A stretch of 64,000 nucleotides of DNA from Nymphaea colorata. Lineage: Eukaryota; Streptophyta; Magnoliopsida; Nymphaeales; Nymphaeaceae. Shown one piece after another: positions 1 through 12,407 of this stretch. Within the stretch, counting starts at the first letter, position 1; each line of letters opens with the position of its first letter. Both the position numbers and the translations under genes were made by a program. Below the pieces are notes generated by a model. It did no database searches. It saw nothing but the letters and a program-made list of their open reading frames with translations, and was not told the origin of the DNA. The stretch lies in NCBI RefSeq assembly GCF_008831285.2, contig NC_045139.1, positions 14,118,354 to 14,182,353 on the forward strand, written 5' to 3'.

Positions 1-758
1 CAACATGAGAAAAGGTGTCTTGAGATAGTCAGTCTCAATTATTTTTAGACTAAAATCAAGACATTTGGAAGCGTGACTGTTTTGAGAGTATCCAAGTGTG
101 TGGATTCGGTCTCACAAATATTGTCGAGGCACTTTATATCTTAAAAGTTATCGAGTGGATCTTATTTCAAATAATTTCAACTTTATTATTGCAACACCCC
201 TAAAGATGCCATAAGAATTTCAGAATACCAAGGCGTCTCGATTTAGATGATCAGCCAGACTTAGAGTCAGAGAGACCATCGCCATCTCACGACAATTGAC
301 AACCTGATAACACGATCCGAGCAGGCCCTCCGAGTCCAATTTCATCCTCATCCCACACTGGCTAGTTGGTCTTTAAGCCTGGGCCCTGGGGTCAATTTTA
401 GCTTGGCCTGGCTGCAATGTGCAATCCAAGCCCAGCCGCCATGTATGCGGGGTGAAATTAGATGTTTCATAAACTTTCAGCTAAAAGGCGTGAACAGTTA
501 CTTTTTTCTTTCAGTAAGTGTCCCTGTCAATCTTGGATTTGTGACCATAGTTTCCCAAGACGTCCTGACGTTTTCTGACAAATTAAGGTTGATCGGCAAG
601 ACGGTTTAGAAATTTCAGCATCTCTATATCTTGGTAAATTACAATTAATTGGCTTAAGAAAAAATGGTGCCAAACTAGTGACCAAGTTTTTCTTTCCACG
701 AGTTTTTTCCCTAGTTACATCTTTATTTAAATTAAATGTGATCTTTTCATGCTTGCAG
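1..758. other. No convincing gene at left edge
   Basis: The stretch is AT-rich with only short open frames, and none resembles a family I know. If the exon-like pieces at 759-1559 are real, this would be intron or upstream sequence of that gene. Confidence 0.4.
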
Positions 759-811
759 GATCTGGGGCATTGCCACCATTCCACTCAGGTACCTTATTGA
801 TTTTTTATTTT

Positions 812-848
<37 letters not shown>

Positions 849-1559
849 TCGAAAGTTCAATTATCAAAAAATATAAGATGTGGTTGCCGCGAACTTTTTG
901 ACAAACAAACTCAACACATTGCACCTCAAATGTGTGTGCCTGCAAGTATGCTGCACAAAAACGAGCATATGTGACTATGCACCGGGCAAAGTTTTCAGTA
1001 GACTTCATAATTTCAGATTCACTTCGTGACATTTTTTGGCGTGACATATTTCGGGTGGTGAAAATTTTAAAATTTTACTGGAGAGTTGGTTTTTTGAAAT
1101 CCATGTAGAAGCATGATCACTGTAGGTGTGCAAATTGGTCAGATTCCGCCGTCCCTCCGACCCTAATTTGTCATTTGTTCACAAATGCAGATTCTTAAGT
1201 AAGATATAGTTGCATTTGGCGTTATGCATTGAGAATTTCTTTTGGTTCTGCGATTGAGCTCTCAGCTAATTCTCTTGTTTACCTCTTTCATATGCGAGAT
1301 CTTTGGCTTCTATCTATACGGGTTGGGTGAATTGTTGTAAATCCGTCTCCTCTTTTTTCGACCTTACAGCCTTTTCTTTCCCTTGACAGGATCTGCGTCC
1401 TCCTTTGCACATCAGAATGAAGCACCCGCCCCTGCAATGGCACCGGAAACTGCCGGATTATCACTGGCACCATCAGCTACCAGCAACCATCACCGCCAGA
1501 TCCTCCCCGGGGCTCTCATTGTTCTTGTTATGAACTTCTGCTTCTCCTTTGCATCTTGA
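759..1559 (+). CDS. Possible last two exons of a GPI-anchored secreted protein gene
   Basis: Two exon-like pieces fit together: 759-788 (after a TTGCAG acceptor, before GTACC) and 1390-1559 (after TTGACAG, ending in TGA). Both start with GATCTG, both junctions are phase 1, and the joined frame stays open. The peptide is rich in Ser, Ala and Pro (APAPAMAPE, then LSLAPSATS) and ends in a hydrophobic stretch (ILPGALIVLVMNF) like a GPI-anchor signal. This tail is typical of GPI-anchored lipid-transfer proteins, arabinogalactan proteins and X8 proteins. The N-terminal domain that would decide among them is not visible and would lie to the left. The assignment rests only on composition, frame and splice phase. 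Confidence 0.33.
814..844. repeat. (AT)n microsatellite
   Basis: A pure alternating A/T run of about 31 bases lies just downstream of the small exon-like piece at 759-788. It would fall inside an intron if that gene model is right. Confidence 0.9.
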
Positions 1560-2158
1560 ATGCTTCCCTTCTCTTGTTTTCATCGAACTTCCAGAATGAG
1601 CCAGAGCATGTATGAATGAATTGAATATATCCTTGCATTCAAGGAAATAACAAAGCGCCCCTATGAGTTTTGCATTCCTTAGGGGAGTAGGTTCAAACTC
1701 AAACCAGATGCCCAAGTCTGTGAGAGATTCAAAGTTCCAGGAAAACCCAAATCAGCAGGTATGGCTATTCCTTCATGCTGTTCGACCAAGAAAAGCTACC
1801 ATTTTACAGAATGACTGGGTTCATGGACAAGCGGTAGTAATTAATGGTCACATCAGTTCAATCACGGGTCACTGCTTCACAGTAGACCTTGATCATATAC
1901 GAGAACTCATGACACAGAGGCTTGCCAAAGGATAAATCCTTGCGGATTGCCATTATTGGTCCATAGAAGCCCGTCGTCATATCAACAACCTCCAGGGTTT
2001 GCTAATTTATAGTACAAAGAATGTCTATTAATGCAACTATTCTTGAAGAAGTATTTCAATATAAGAACTCATGAACTAGTTTACCATTTCCTGGCACTGT
2101 GATTTTGAATATGACTAAGGACAAAAAAAGGGGCATATATTTATAGTGTGCCCATGAT
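1560..2158. other. Intergenic, no recognisable gene
   Basis: A 90-codon open frame at 1663-1935 (+) resembles nothing I recognise and has no codon pattern that sets it apart. The stretch probably holds the convergent 3' ends of the possible left-edge gene and of the SDE3 gene. Confidence 0.4.
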
Positions 2159-5100
2159 TCATTTCCAACCATCAGACCATTCAGCTTCATCAGTTACAGG
2201 CTTAGGCAAATCTTCGTACTCCACATTCCCACCACCACATGCTTCATTGGCACATGGATGAGTGTATCCTTCGCTCGCATTGTATTCATTCTCATCCTGA
2301 TATTCTTCTTCGTATTGTGCTACATCTGGCTGAGGCAGTGGGCATCCTTGGTAAGAATCATGCTCTGTGCAGTGCCCAAGCAGCTGGTTCCAGTGCACAT
2401 CCTGCACTTCAAGGAAAAGAAAGTTTCATCATATTTGTGTGCAACATCGACAAAAAAAGGTGTTTAGAAGTATAGGGATTCAGAACAATTTTGGCACCAA
2501 AAGAAAATGATGTGTTAGCCTGAAAACAGGAAAAGATTAGAATATAGTCATTATAGGTAGAGTCAACCTGCCAGTGGATCTAAATTCCAGACCTTGATGT
2601 GGATTATTGACGGCATATTATTCATCATCATGTCCACTGGGAACTTACAATCTATTCCCGTCATATACTTTATCATATTAGAAAGACCTAATAAATTTGG
2701 CACTTAGAGAACATTTACAACCATATTCATGTAACAGTATCTGTGCACTGTGCATCATAAATTACATAATAATGGTTATGAAGACATAGGCACCTGAAGC
2801 AACTTGTACTTGATCACAAAAAAGAGGATAAGTACTAGCAATGCATTACCAGATGAATGGAATTGTTTAACAAACTATAAAAGAACAGAAACGGCAGTGA
2901 ACAATCAAACAACCACAACCCCATGGGGTAGTGCCATTATGATTTTGGTGCATCCGCAAAAACCTCAACATGCAATCTAACATGAAAATTTGTGCAACAC
3001 TGGATTCTCTTACTCACGTAACGAATAGCTGTGGAGCATCCGAACACAAGTTTTAGGTTAGAAATTTTTATCATGTTGGGATCCAACTGTTCCCCACACA
3101 TACACTTGTTGCTTCCTGCATCAAGAATGCAGCAGAACCTCGAGTCTGATGGGAAACACAACAATTAGCTAGGCACCAAATAAAAAGAGCTAGGAAGCAA
3201 AAGAAGAAAGGCCCTACATGGCCTATTGGTGGAAGGAAACCCAGGATGGAGAACAGGTTAGGCATGACAAGAGAATTAGAAAGAAACATATAAAGCTTAT
3301 TTCAGTTAAGAAGGTAATAAGAACAAAATTTCCTCATAGAGCACCCAAAAATTGGCAATCCAAACGCAATCAATCAACAAGCGAAACAAAAGGCGCTTAT
3401 CAATTTGATGACTTTCTGTTTTTCTTTTTCTTTGGTTTCAATTAAGTGAAAAATAAATACATAACAGAAAGATGAGAATTTGTTGAAAAGAAGACAACAA
3501 CCACTAAAAATGCTGAAAAACATTAGTTTAAGGCCTTAAATGGATAATCCCTTACAATGACAGATAACATGCACCAAAAAGAAATGACAAGTACTCAATG
3601 AGAACCGTACTGCCAAATAAGTCAGAAGTTATCCTCTAGTGGAAATACAAAAAGAAAGCCAGAACTAGAGATGCATAACTTACATTTCAAACATAGGACA
3701 CATTCAGAGCATTTGATGTAAGGAACACAAGGGAGATATACAACCTGCAGAACAAATAGCAGTGAAGGCACCAGCTCTGTATCTGCAAATGGTTTCGGGG
3801 TTCGATTTTCTGTACTTTTCTTCTTGATGAATGAGCTAGGGGTACATAGATTCCTTCCAGGTTAAGCGTACAAAGATGACACCAAGGCTGTTGAACTTGT
3901 GACTGTCTTCAACCAAAAAGTCTTAATTTTTCTCAATAGACAAGTGGAAGGAACATCTGTTGGCAATTCATTTTCATTTTTGTGATGCAAAATTTACTTT
4001 CTTCCACTACTATGAACTAGGAATATGAGGTGGAGTTTTGTCAAAGAATTTCCTAATAAAGCATAATTTATTGAAGACTCTGTAGAATGTCGACACACTT
4101 TGTGTACTAGAAGGCTAGATAGGAGTAAGAGCGGATTCACATCATCTTAACAACAGTTAGGAGTAACAAAAAGCAATGAATTTGCACTTAAAATATTGGA
4201 TACAGGAAAAATCTTGTCAAACCAAGAACCAGATAACTGACCTAATGTATCACTAGGAACAATATTGACAACTTAACAACTTTTACAGGTTCGCTGTTTT
4301 AATTTTGCAGTCAGCCAAATGTATCACAAGGAACCAGGTATACTTGTTTAACTTAAAGTTTTAAGTTATACATATAAAATGTGATTAGCCAGCTGCTCAA
4401 GTTACAATCCAATATTCAAATGCCAGAATTAGCATCGTCACAACCATGAGATAAAAGAAGTCCAGTGATCATCTACAAGCTGCATGACAATAAGAAGATA
4501 AAATGCAGAACAACTTAAAATACACAATAGAAACAGAAAGGCCACCTTGCAAATGACATGGGGGTTCCCAACAATTATAAGGAGAGACCTTGCACGAGTG
4601 ATTGCCACATTGAACCTCTTTGGGTTGCATAAAAATCCAAGGTGATGCTTCTGGTCAAATGCATCATACTTGACAGTTGATCTGACAGTAGATATTATGA
4701 TAATCTGCTTCTCTTGCCCTTGGAATTGTTCAACACTGCCAACCTTAATATCAGACAACTCCATGGTCTCGAATACCTTTTTAAGTTTGAGCACTTGCTG
4801 ACGGTAGGGACTTATCACCCCAATGTCTTCATCTAGGACTTTTGCACAATCTTTCAAATTTTGGACAATCTTCACAACCTTGCTTACCTCAATCCTATTA
4901 AACCATGATGGATTGTTTCCTTCTCTTTCGTCACAACCTTGAATACCATAGAAGACAACTGGAAATTCTTTATTTGGAAGGTCTGGCCAGTCATGTATGG
5001 ATATGTCATCCTCTTCTTCCTTACAAGCAATCAGTTCCTTATTGTAAAAAAGCCGTGAAGGAAGTTCCAGGATTGATGGGTGGCAGCGATAATTCCTTAC

Positions 5101-7239
5101 TAGCTTCGTCATGAAGTTACGATCATTTCTACTATAAATTTCACAGTCTGATAACCTCTCCAAAAATGATTTCCCCAATCCATATGTTTCTGCTTCTCTA
5201 GAATGAACAATAGGACCTAATTGTAAAGGGTCTCCAGCCAATACAACAACAGTTTCCCTGTCAGAAAGATTAGACACAGGAATCAATGTCTCTGGTTCTG
5301 AGGCCTGACCAGCCTCATCCAACATTATGTGAGAGAAGTGACCCTTACGCATGCCCATGGCAAAAAGTGAAGATGCACTCATGTAAGTGGACACAATGAT
5401 CTTGTATCTAGAGAGTTCACCAAGTGGTGGGCATCTGAAAACTGAATCGTCCACACAGGAATAAGAAAGAACATCAAATGGAACATCTTCATATGGGCGA
5501 GTGTATGCATTCAACCTAAATATGTCATTCGCCTTGACATAAGGTGCAATTTTCATCAAAATATGGTCTGCTGCACAGTTTGATGATGCACATACCAGAA
5601 TTCGTGCACCTCTTCTGGTAGCACATACTTGTAAAATTGCCTCCACTAGAGTTATTGTCTTGCCAGTACCTGGAGGACCATAAATTATATAAGGAGGGGA
5701 TCCTCGACATTTAAGTATCATATTGATGGCAGATGCCTGCTCCTCATTCAGATCTTCTGTGAAAGGAGCAAGGGGTGTTGCTTTATTCAACCTCCTTCTG
5801 GATGTATCAGGTGGGAAAAGGGTACTGTTCCCCAAGTTATTTGCTGATTCAACGGCCTGATACAACCGCCTCATGTTCAGCCTATTGTATGTAAAGCTCA
5901 CATCATACAAGCTACCTTCACGATGACCACGATGAAATTCCTTTGCAAACTTCAAAAACACTTTCTCAGCCTCAACCCTGTGAATGATACCCTGCCAAGT
6001 TCTTCAACATGAGAACCATAGGCCCAAAAAATTGACAATAAAATCGTAATAGAAAATAAGAGATGGACAAAATTGGAAAATCCCATCGACAAACTGTTTA
6101 AAAAAAAAAAATCATTCAGATACTTCACAAAAGGACCTCGTATGGCTGGGTATCATCTTCAGCACGACGTTTAGCAAACACATAATCTCCACAGATAAGC
6201 GAAGGCCTCTTTTCTGCTAAGCCAGGAACATCAAGTGTTAAGAACTCAATGTCAATCTTCTCCATCCCGACTCCATGCATGTCATGCTCTCTCATAGCAT
6301 CCTACGTTTTAAAATCATTCCTTTTTATTGTGAAGGAGAAGGAAGAAAGCCAAAATAGCAACACATTCTCATGGAAACCACAAAGGTTGATATTTAGAAA
6401 TTAGAAGTTACCTTGATATGCAGTTCTTCAATGTTAAGAAGGGTAGTGAAGAATGTGACATAATTTTCAGATGATAGTTGCTGAAACAGAATATCTGGGA
6501 GCTGTTTATTTTCCACGAGTCTCTTGACTTCCTCCGGTATGGGAAATTCAGGCAACCCATATTTGGACCCACGTACTCCTCTTTTCGATCCTTGTGTTCC
6601 TCTTTTTTCAGGCACCGGCACACCTCTAACAAATTTGTCTGTGTTAAATGCTGCCCTTCTACGGGGTCCTCTATTGTAAGGCCTACTCGGAGCCAAGAGC
6701 TGGGAGAGCTTATCGTCTGCCAGTAGAACGACCACTCGCTCAATCATTTTGTTTCCTGCATCAAAATGTATGATGCATGTGTGCAAGCCAATATCCTTCG
6801 GCTTGCAGGACAACCAAATTTGAATAGTTTGGCCTCCTTGAAGCACTCTATCCTCTAGAGACATGGTCTCAAAGAAGAAACTCAGAGTAGCCTCATCCGA
6901 CTTATCTGAAGGAGGCTCGGTTAATGAAAGGGCGAACGACTCTGAAGGAGTTGAAGTGTAGATCTTGACTGCCCACAGGTCAATTGGATCATCTGTGGTG
7001 TTTGTTACTGTGATAACATCAACAGCCGTTTCTCCGGCAACAATCGACCTGGGTTTTCCTTCAACAGTGGGGAAAGGGCAAGAAATGACAACCGGCCCCT
7101 CATTGCTAACGTCAACGTCCAGTACAGACGGATCATCTTGATAATCTATATGAACAACATCAGCTTCATCCCCAATAACAGAGTACTCTTCCCCGTCCGA
7201 CTGCAGACCGCCCATCTTCTCACCCGCCATCCCACTCAA
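2159..7239 (-). CDS. SDE3: SDE3-type RNA helicase (MOV10 family, superfamily 1)
   Basis: SDE3 is an ATP-dependent RNA helicase that acts with RDR6 and AGO proteins in post-transcriptional gene silencing and antiviral defence. I read four exons: 6412-7239, 6137-6301, 4546-5991 and 2159-2401. All junctions are phase 0 with GT-AG introns, giving 893 residues. Seen motifs: Walker A GPPGTGKT at about 436-443; motif II DEAG at about 556; GDPLQLGP at about 584; RNYR at about 630; QFQGQE at about 753; NVAITRAR at about 792. The region before the helicase core is the acidic/beta-rich N-terminus of SDE3 proteins. The first Met at 7239 begins [10 protein letters not shown] and fits the family. The last intron (2402-4545) is 2.1 kb. 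The protein is about 110 residues shorter than Arabidopsis SDE3 (about 1000); the C-terminal tail after the helicase core is only 80 residues and ends EWSDGWK. Family assignment is firm; exact ends are by eye. Confidence 0.93.
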
Positions 7240-9925
7240 TGTCTACCAAAGCTTCCACAATCAATCCAAATGTGCTCAGTGAAGTTTGCCTGCAACGATT
7301 ATTCAACTAAAACTTATACCAAATTCACCACTACGCAACACGGCCCATAGAGTTAAACGAACAGAGAAAATGAAAGAGCATTGACACCACATCCTAAGAT
7401 TTAAAGAAAAAGAAAAATCTGTGCAGTTAAGAATGCACAAAAAAAAGAGAAAGAAGATACCACAACGAAACAGCCAATCTATATAAATGTAAAGAAGATC
7501 AATTCAAGAACGAACACAGCAACAAGTGCATGTCACGTTAAGCAGAAACAGCAGAGCCCATGAACAACAAACCAAGTTCTTCGCATTCCTTGACAGTCAA
7601 AGATCCAAAGAGCCCAATCAAATGGAACAGGAAAAGGGGGGAAAAAAAAGCCAAGATGAACCGAGAAAATAAGAAGCTACTTCAAGTTGCTGATCAAAGA
7701 GAAAAATAGAAGCATGTAAATGAAATGTATCTCAAAATGGTAGCACCTCGATAGAAGGTTTCTGATAAATTGAGGATGGGAGCAAAGAAAAAGGAAGAAA
7801 CTGGAAGTACGAATAAAGTGGTGCCAGAGAGAAAGCAGGAAGAAGATAAAGATGGTGGAGGAATGTCGGCTCCGTGGTTGCTCCAATCTCAGGCCAAAGA
7901 AAAGAAGAGAGAAAGTGTAGGCGCTTCCCTTGCAGTTGCAGGAATGGAACCGCGAAAGAACGTAGGGGTAGTAGCTCCGTTAGTCACTTGAAAGGAAAGT
8001 TTTCAATCCAGGCCCTTCTAATATCTTGTATCCAATTTCGGCACCCTCCTCTTTTTCTTTTCTCTTATCTTATTATTAGTAATCAAACTCTCGTGGAGGC
8101 AATCGCTATTGTAAGATTTTCATAGTTTTGAAACGAAAAGGATTTGCCTAAAACTTACAAAGATAGGTGACAATGTATGATTTGGTACAATTGATCTCAG
8201 AAATATAGTTGGTTTTTCATCTCCACTTTTTTTTCTCACTCCCCCGCTCACTTTTATTCTCTTTTTTCTTTTGTTTTCATTTTCTTTTCTCCAGACCATT
8301 TTCCTCGGATTGGGAAAAAAAAAAAGAAAATGCTCCGAAAAGTATATGAAAGAAGGCAGTAAATGCAAAGCAACAAATACCAAAATGGTCTACTTTCCAG
8401 ATTTTCATGCTAAATTTTGAAAACTTTCACCCGTTATTTTTTTTCTTTGAAAAGTTCCCTTTCGTAAATACGTTATATATTCAGCCTCTTTTTTTTTCTA
8501 TAGCACCCGAACAAGGTATCTGAGGGTATCTTTTGGGATTGTTAAATGACTAAAATACCCCTACGCTTTCTAAAACAAATGAAATACCCCTTGCGTACAT
8601 AGCCGCTAGAGTGAGGCTAATTTGCACGTTAGATGGTGAACACTTTTTTTTTTTTTTTTCTGAAAGGATAGTTTTGTTATTTTTCAAAAAGAAAAGCACG
8701 AAAATGTCGTGCTCCATGACCAAAAAAAGATGTGAAAAGACTAAAAGAACCCTCATATGGTTGCGTGCACCTTACGACACTAGCAACTCACTCACTCACT
8801 CCCCGTTCAGGTAAGTTCAGATTTTTACCGCAGGCGCTTTCCAGGAAAAATATAATACATTGGAAACCTAAACATATGTCTTAAAATGATTCCTTTTGTC
8901 TATTATAAATTCCGAGTGCTCTCATCGTGTAAAGTCTGACTCAAGATCTTCATTTTTTTAGTTTTACACTTACGAACTGTCTGCCTTTCTTGAATTTGCG
9001 ATCTAAGATTACAAAAGTATTGGAAACTGCTCGCATTCAAGAGCTTAAACTGCCAAGAAATGTTATTTTACGTATTAAAGTCAATAAAAAAAAAAAAAAA
9101 CCTTCTAATTTTGGGCCCATTTGTATTTCAGAAAAAATGAAGCCCTTTGCAACGAAACAAAGAAATCGATTAATCTGGCCCTTGTGTTTGTGTTTGGTTG
9201 GTTGGCAAAGGACAGACTTGTATTGACAGTAATTGTACTCATATTGAGCCAAAGAGAAGTGCCATTGTCTGATGTACTACCAATTATTGTACTATCTGCT
9301 ATCCTATTCCAATTATCTATTTTATGTAACTTTTGAGGCACTCAAGGAAGGTACAAATTTTTTTAAGGACCATTTGTTTACTTTAGATCACCTAGATCTC
9401 AGGCACCCTTTGTTCTATCGCATTTTTAAGACGTATATTGAGCTATATTTATCTTTTGAGTTTTGACTTATAAAAAATTAAGTATGAAGACATATTCACC
9501 GCATATTATATCAATTTTTTGGGATTTCCAACTATTAATGTTGAGAAAAATAGAATAGCAAAATTCACACATATTGACCTTCCTTGATCTATAAATTAGT
9601 TTAAATGAACACGATCACCTACTTAAACAACGATAAATATACTGACCAACGGATTAATAAAGATATCGCGCTCATGGCCCTAAAGCAGATCGATCTTTCA
9701 CCGATGGCAACACAAACTCTTAGTGCTTTAAACTCTACAGCCCAAATTAAGATGATATCGATTACGAAACTTGAACGCCAAGGCAAAATAGGCAGAGAAA
9801 ATGCCACGAGAAAAAAGGAAATCTCATGGCAGCTTTTATTTACGCGCTTTTTACATTAGTGCTCTTCTCATACTGTTTTTACAAGAGAGCCTTTCTCCGC
9901 TCTCTACTTTCCATTCTCTCTTTCT
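7240..9925. other. 5' leader/promoter side of SDE3, then AT-rich intergenic DNA
   Basis: The part next to SDE3 (about 7240-7990) is purine-rich and probably holds its 5' leader and promoter, but I see no certain TATA box. From 8000 to 9900 there are many poly-T and poly-A runs (for example 8645-8660 and 9088-9102). No open frame resembles a known protein. The far end holds the 3' flank of the leftward vicilin gene. Confidence 0.5.
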
Positions 9926-12407
9926 CTAAGCAACTTCATAGCCTCTGCTCCTTCCCCCTCCTTCGCGCCTCTCCTTGGGTCCTGCTACCAGGATTTCTTC
10001 TTGTTGAGCCCCCAGCACTCGTTCACACTCCTTGGTAGGAGTGCCAAACGCCAACTCACCCGCCACGCCCTTCAGGTGACTGTAGATATTGTTCTTGCCT
10101 GCACATATGTGAGAGGAGCAATTTAGGAACAACCAACCAAGCTATATATATGAGACAGAGCGGAAGGACAGGAAGGTTGATTCATGGTGTGCGCACCTGC
10201 AAGCGCGTACTTGTGGTTGCCGCGAACATTGATGTCGAAGCACACGACATGGAGATCTTCGTTGGCCACGACTGCGGAAGGATGACCTGCCGGTTCGATG
10301 GAGACCGTCGAGGGTCTCAGCTCTGCGCTCACCTTATGGTACCTCGCCCCCTGCCTCTCCTGCTCGCCTTTCTGCTGCGACGAGAGGTGGGGGCACGCCA
10401 TCTCGATGTATCCTGATCCCTTTAGGACGAAGGCGATAGTGATCGCCCTCGAATTGATGCCCGGAACTATCATCGATCCCTGCCAGAAAAAAAGTCGATC
10501 TCGTTTTTAGTTGTTCCAGTTCAATATCTCCAACAACTAAAGCTACCAACGTCTTTCAGTCAGTCACTGTATAAAAAACATGAACAAGTACAGTAGGTGG
10601 AGGAGGATGAATGATGATGACGATGACTTACACCGGATATGTTGAAGACGTTGACGGCGATGTCGTGGCGATGCAGCGGGGCGTACTCGTTGGGGTCGAC
10701 TCGGTATATCCGGCCGCGCCTGTTGGCGAACCACGGCTTCTTCTTGAGCACATTGTATGGCCTGTGACAGTTCTCGCGGTCATTAGCGACGGGCCAGATA
10801 TCCGACGTGCTGCGTGAGAGTTCCCGGATTTGCTCTTTCGATGCCTTCACCATCACTTGTCTTCGGCCGCTGAACAACCTTTTCAAATGGTCTGTCCGCG
10901 TCTGCAAAATAGCAAATGCATGGGGTAGCCCATAGAGAGAAGGGAAGAGAGAAAAGAGAGATTTACATTGAAAGCGGCCTCCAGTATCTCGGAGCTAAAG
11001 CTCTGGAAGAATGACTCTTGATCTTCCGCTCCAATACCAAAGAAAGCCTACGGGAGTTGATCGGCAACATCATTATCTGTTGAAAGTAAAAGATAAACAC
11101 GGAAAGAAAGAAGACGAGTTAATTACCTCGACTTTGCCGGGAATGGATACAGTGTGTAATAAGTTGATCATGCAGAGCTGCTCCCTCTCGTCCGTGTTCG
11201 CGACAAAGCACGTCGTCCCCGCTGGCACCACCATCACGTCCCCTTCGCTCACTTCAAATGTCTCTTGCTTCTCCTCGTCTAATGCCCCTATGATCCCTCT
11301 TCCTAATATGTCACCACATAATTAATTAACACAAACTATCATCAACATTTGATGGAGCCAATCTATAACAAAGAAGGACTAAGGAGCAACCGATATTAAT
11401 CATGGCGGTACGTAGCATTGAGTAGAGATACACTGTGAGCAAAAGCTAGCTAGCTTACCATTGCAAACGTAAATGATGGAGTCAGCATCTTTGTAGTGTG
11501 GAACCACCACGGTGCTAGGATTGGCAACAAACTTCTCCACCCTGTAGTTCTCCAGCCCCTTGAGAATATTAGATTTCTCTGCGAAATTTGGAAGCGTCTC
11601 ACAGGATCCGGCCTCGGACTTGTACTTGGTTTGGAACTCCCCCTTGGTCCATATGTAAGGATTCTCCCGCTTCTCCTTCTTCCCCTCGCCTTCTCCTTCT
11701 TGCCAGATAGGGTCTTCGTGCTTCTCGCGGCTGTGCTCGCGCTCGCACTCTCTCCGGCACTGCTCGTCCCGGCCGCAGATCCGCTCGCACTCCCGCTTCG
11801 GGTCCTTCGTGTTCCCCAACTCTAAGCCGCGTCGCTCCCTCTCCGCCTCCTCCTCGCACATGCGCTCGCAGCGGCGAAGCTCCTTCTCGTCGTGACATTC
11901 ACGCCGGCATCGCTCCCAGCATTCTCTGTGCGGGTTCCGCCAGATAGGGTCCGCTCCGCCACCCGCGGCTTCCTCCTCGCAGCGGCGCCGGCACCGCTCT
12001 TGCCATCTCTCGCTCCGGCCGGCGCCTTCCCTGCGGCACCTCTCCCTGCATTCTCTCTCCGGGTTGGGTCTGCTGCTGCCTCCGGCGGCTTCCTCCTCGC
12101 ACCGACGGCGGCATGCCTCTCTCCACTTTTCGCTCCGGCCGGCGCCTTGACGTTCGCACTGGTGCTCGCACTCCTTCCGTGGGTCACGCTCTGGAAGCCA
12201 GATCTCCGCCCGCGAATCCTCCTCCTGGCCGGCTTCCTGGCAGCGGCGCTCGCACATCCAGCGTTCTCGCTCGTCGTGAGGGTAATCTCGGCGGCATCGC
12301 TGCTTGCATTCTTTGTGATGGTCTCGCTCGCTCGAAACAGAGGGTGACAAGGCAAGAAGAGAGAGTGAAACTAGGAAGAAGGCAACTAGAAGAGTCTTGG
12401 ACGCCAT
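9926..12407 (-). CDS. Vicilin-like 7S seed storage protein with five Cys-hairpin antimicrobial modules
   Basis: Vicilins are bicupin storage globulins of seed protein vacuoles. In the MiAMP2 type the N-terminal extension is known to be cut into small antimicrobial hairpin peptides. Exons: 11459-12407, 11127-11302, 10967-11047, 10632-10901, 10197-10479 and 9926-10098, giving 643 residues. The start at 12407 gives a signal peptide (hydrophobic residues 5-20, likely cleaved near SSVSS-ERD by analogy). Exon 1 carries five CxxxC...CxxxC modules at residues 34-56, 80-103, 120-143, 163-184 and 207-221, in a very Arg/Glu-rich context. The cupin core follows: first cupin from NPYIW near 249 onward, with VVPAGTT in exon 2; second cupin with the PAGHPS stretch in exon 5. 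Exon 1 is GC-rich compared with its surroundings. It is the divergent neighbour of the gene at 13348, with the same intron positions. Confidence 0.93.

Noticed and set aside
9605-9859. 84-codon open frame between SDE3 and the vicilin genes
   Set aside because: It has no recognisable motif, no splice partners and ordinary AT-rich composition.
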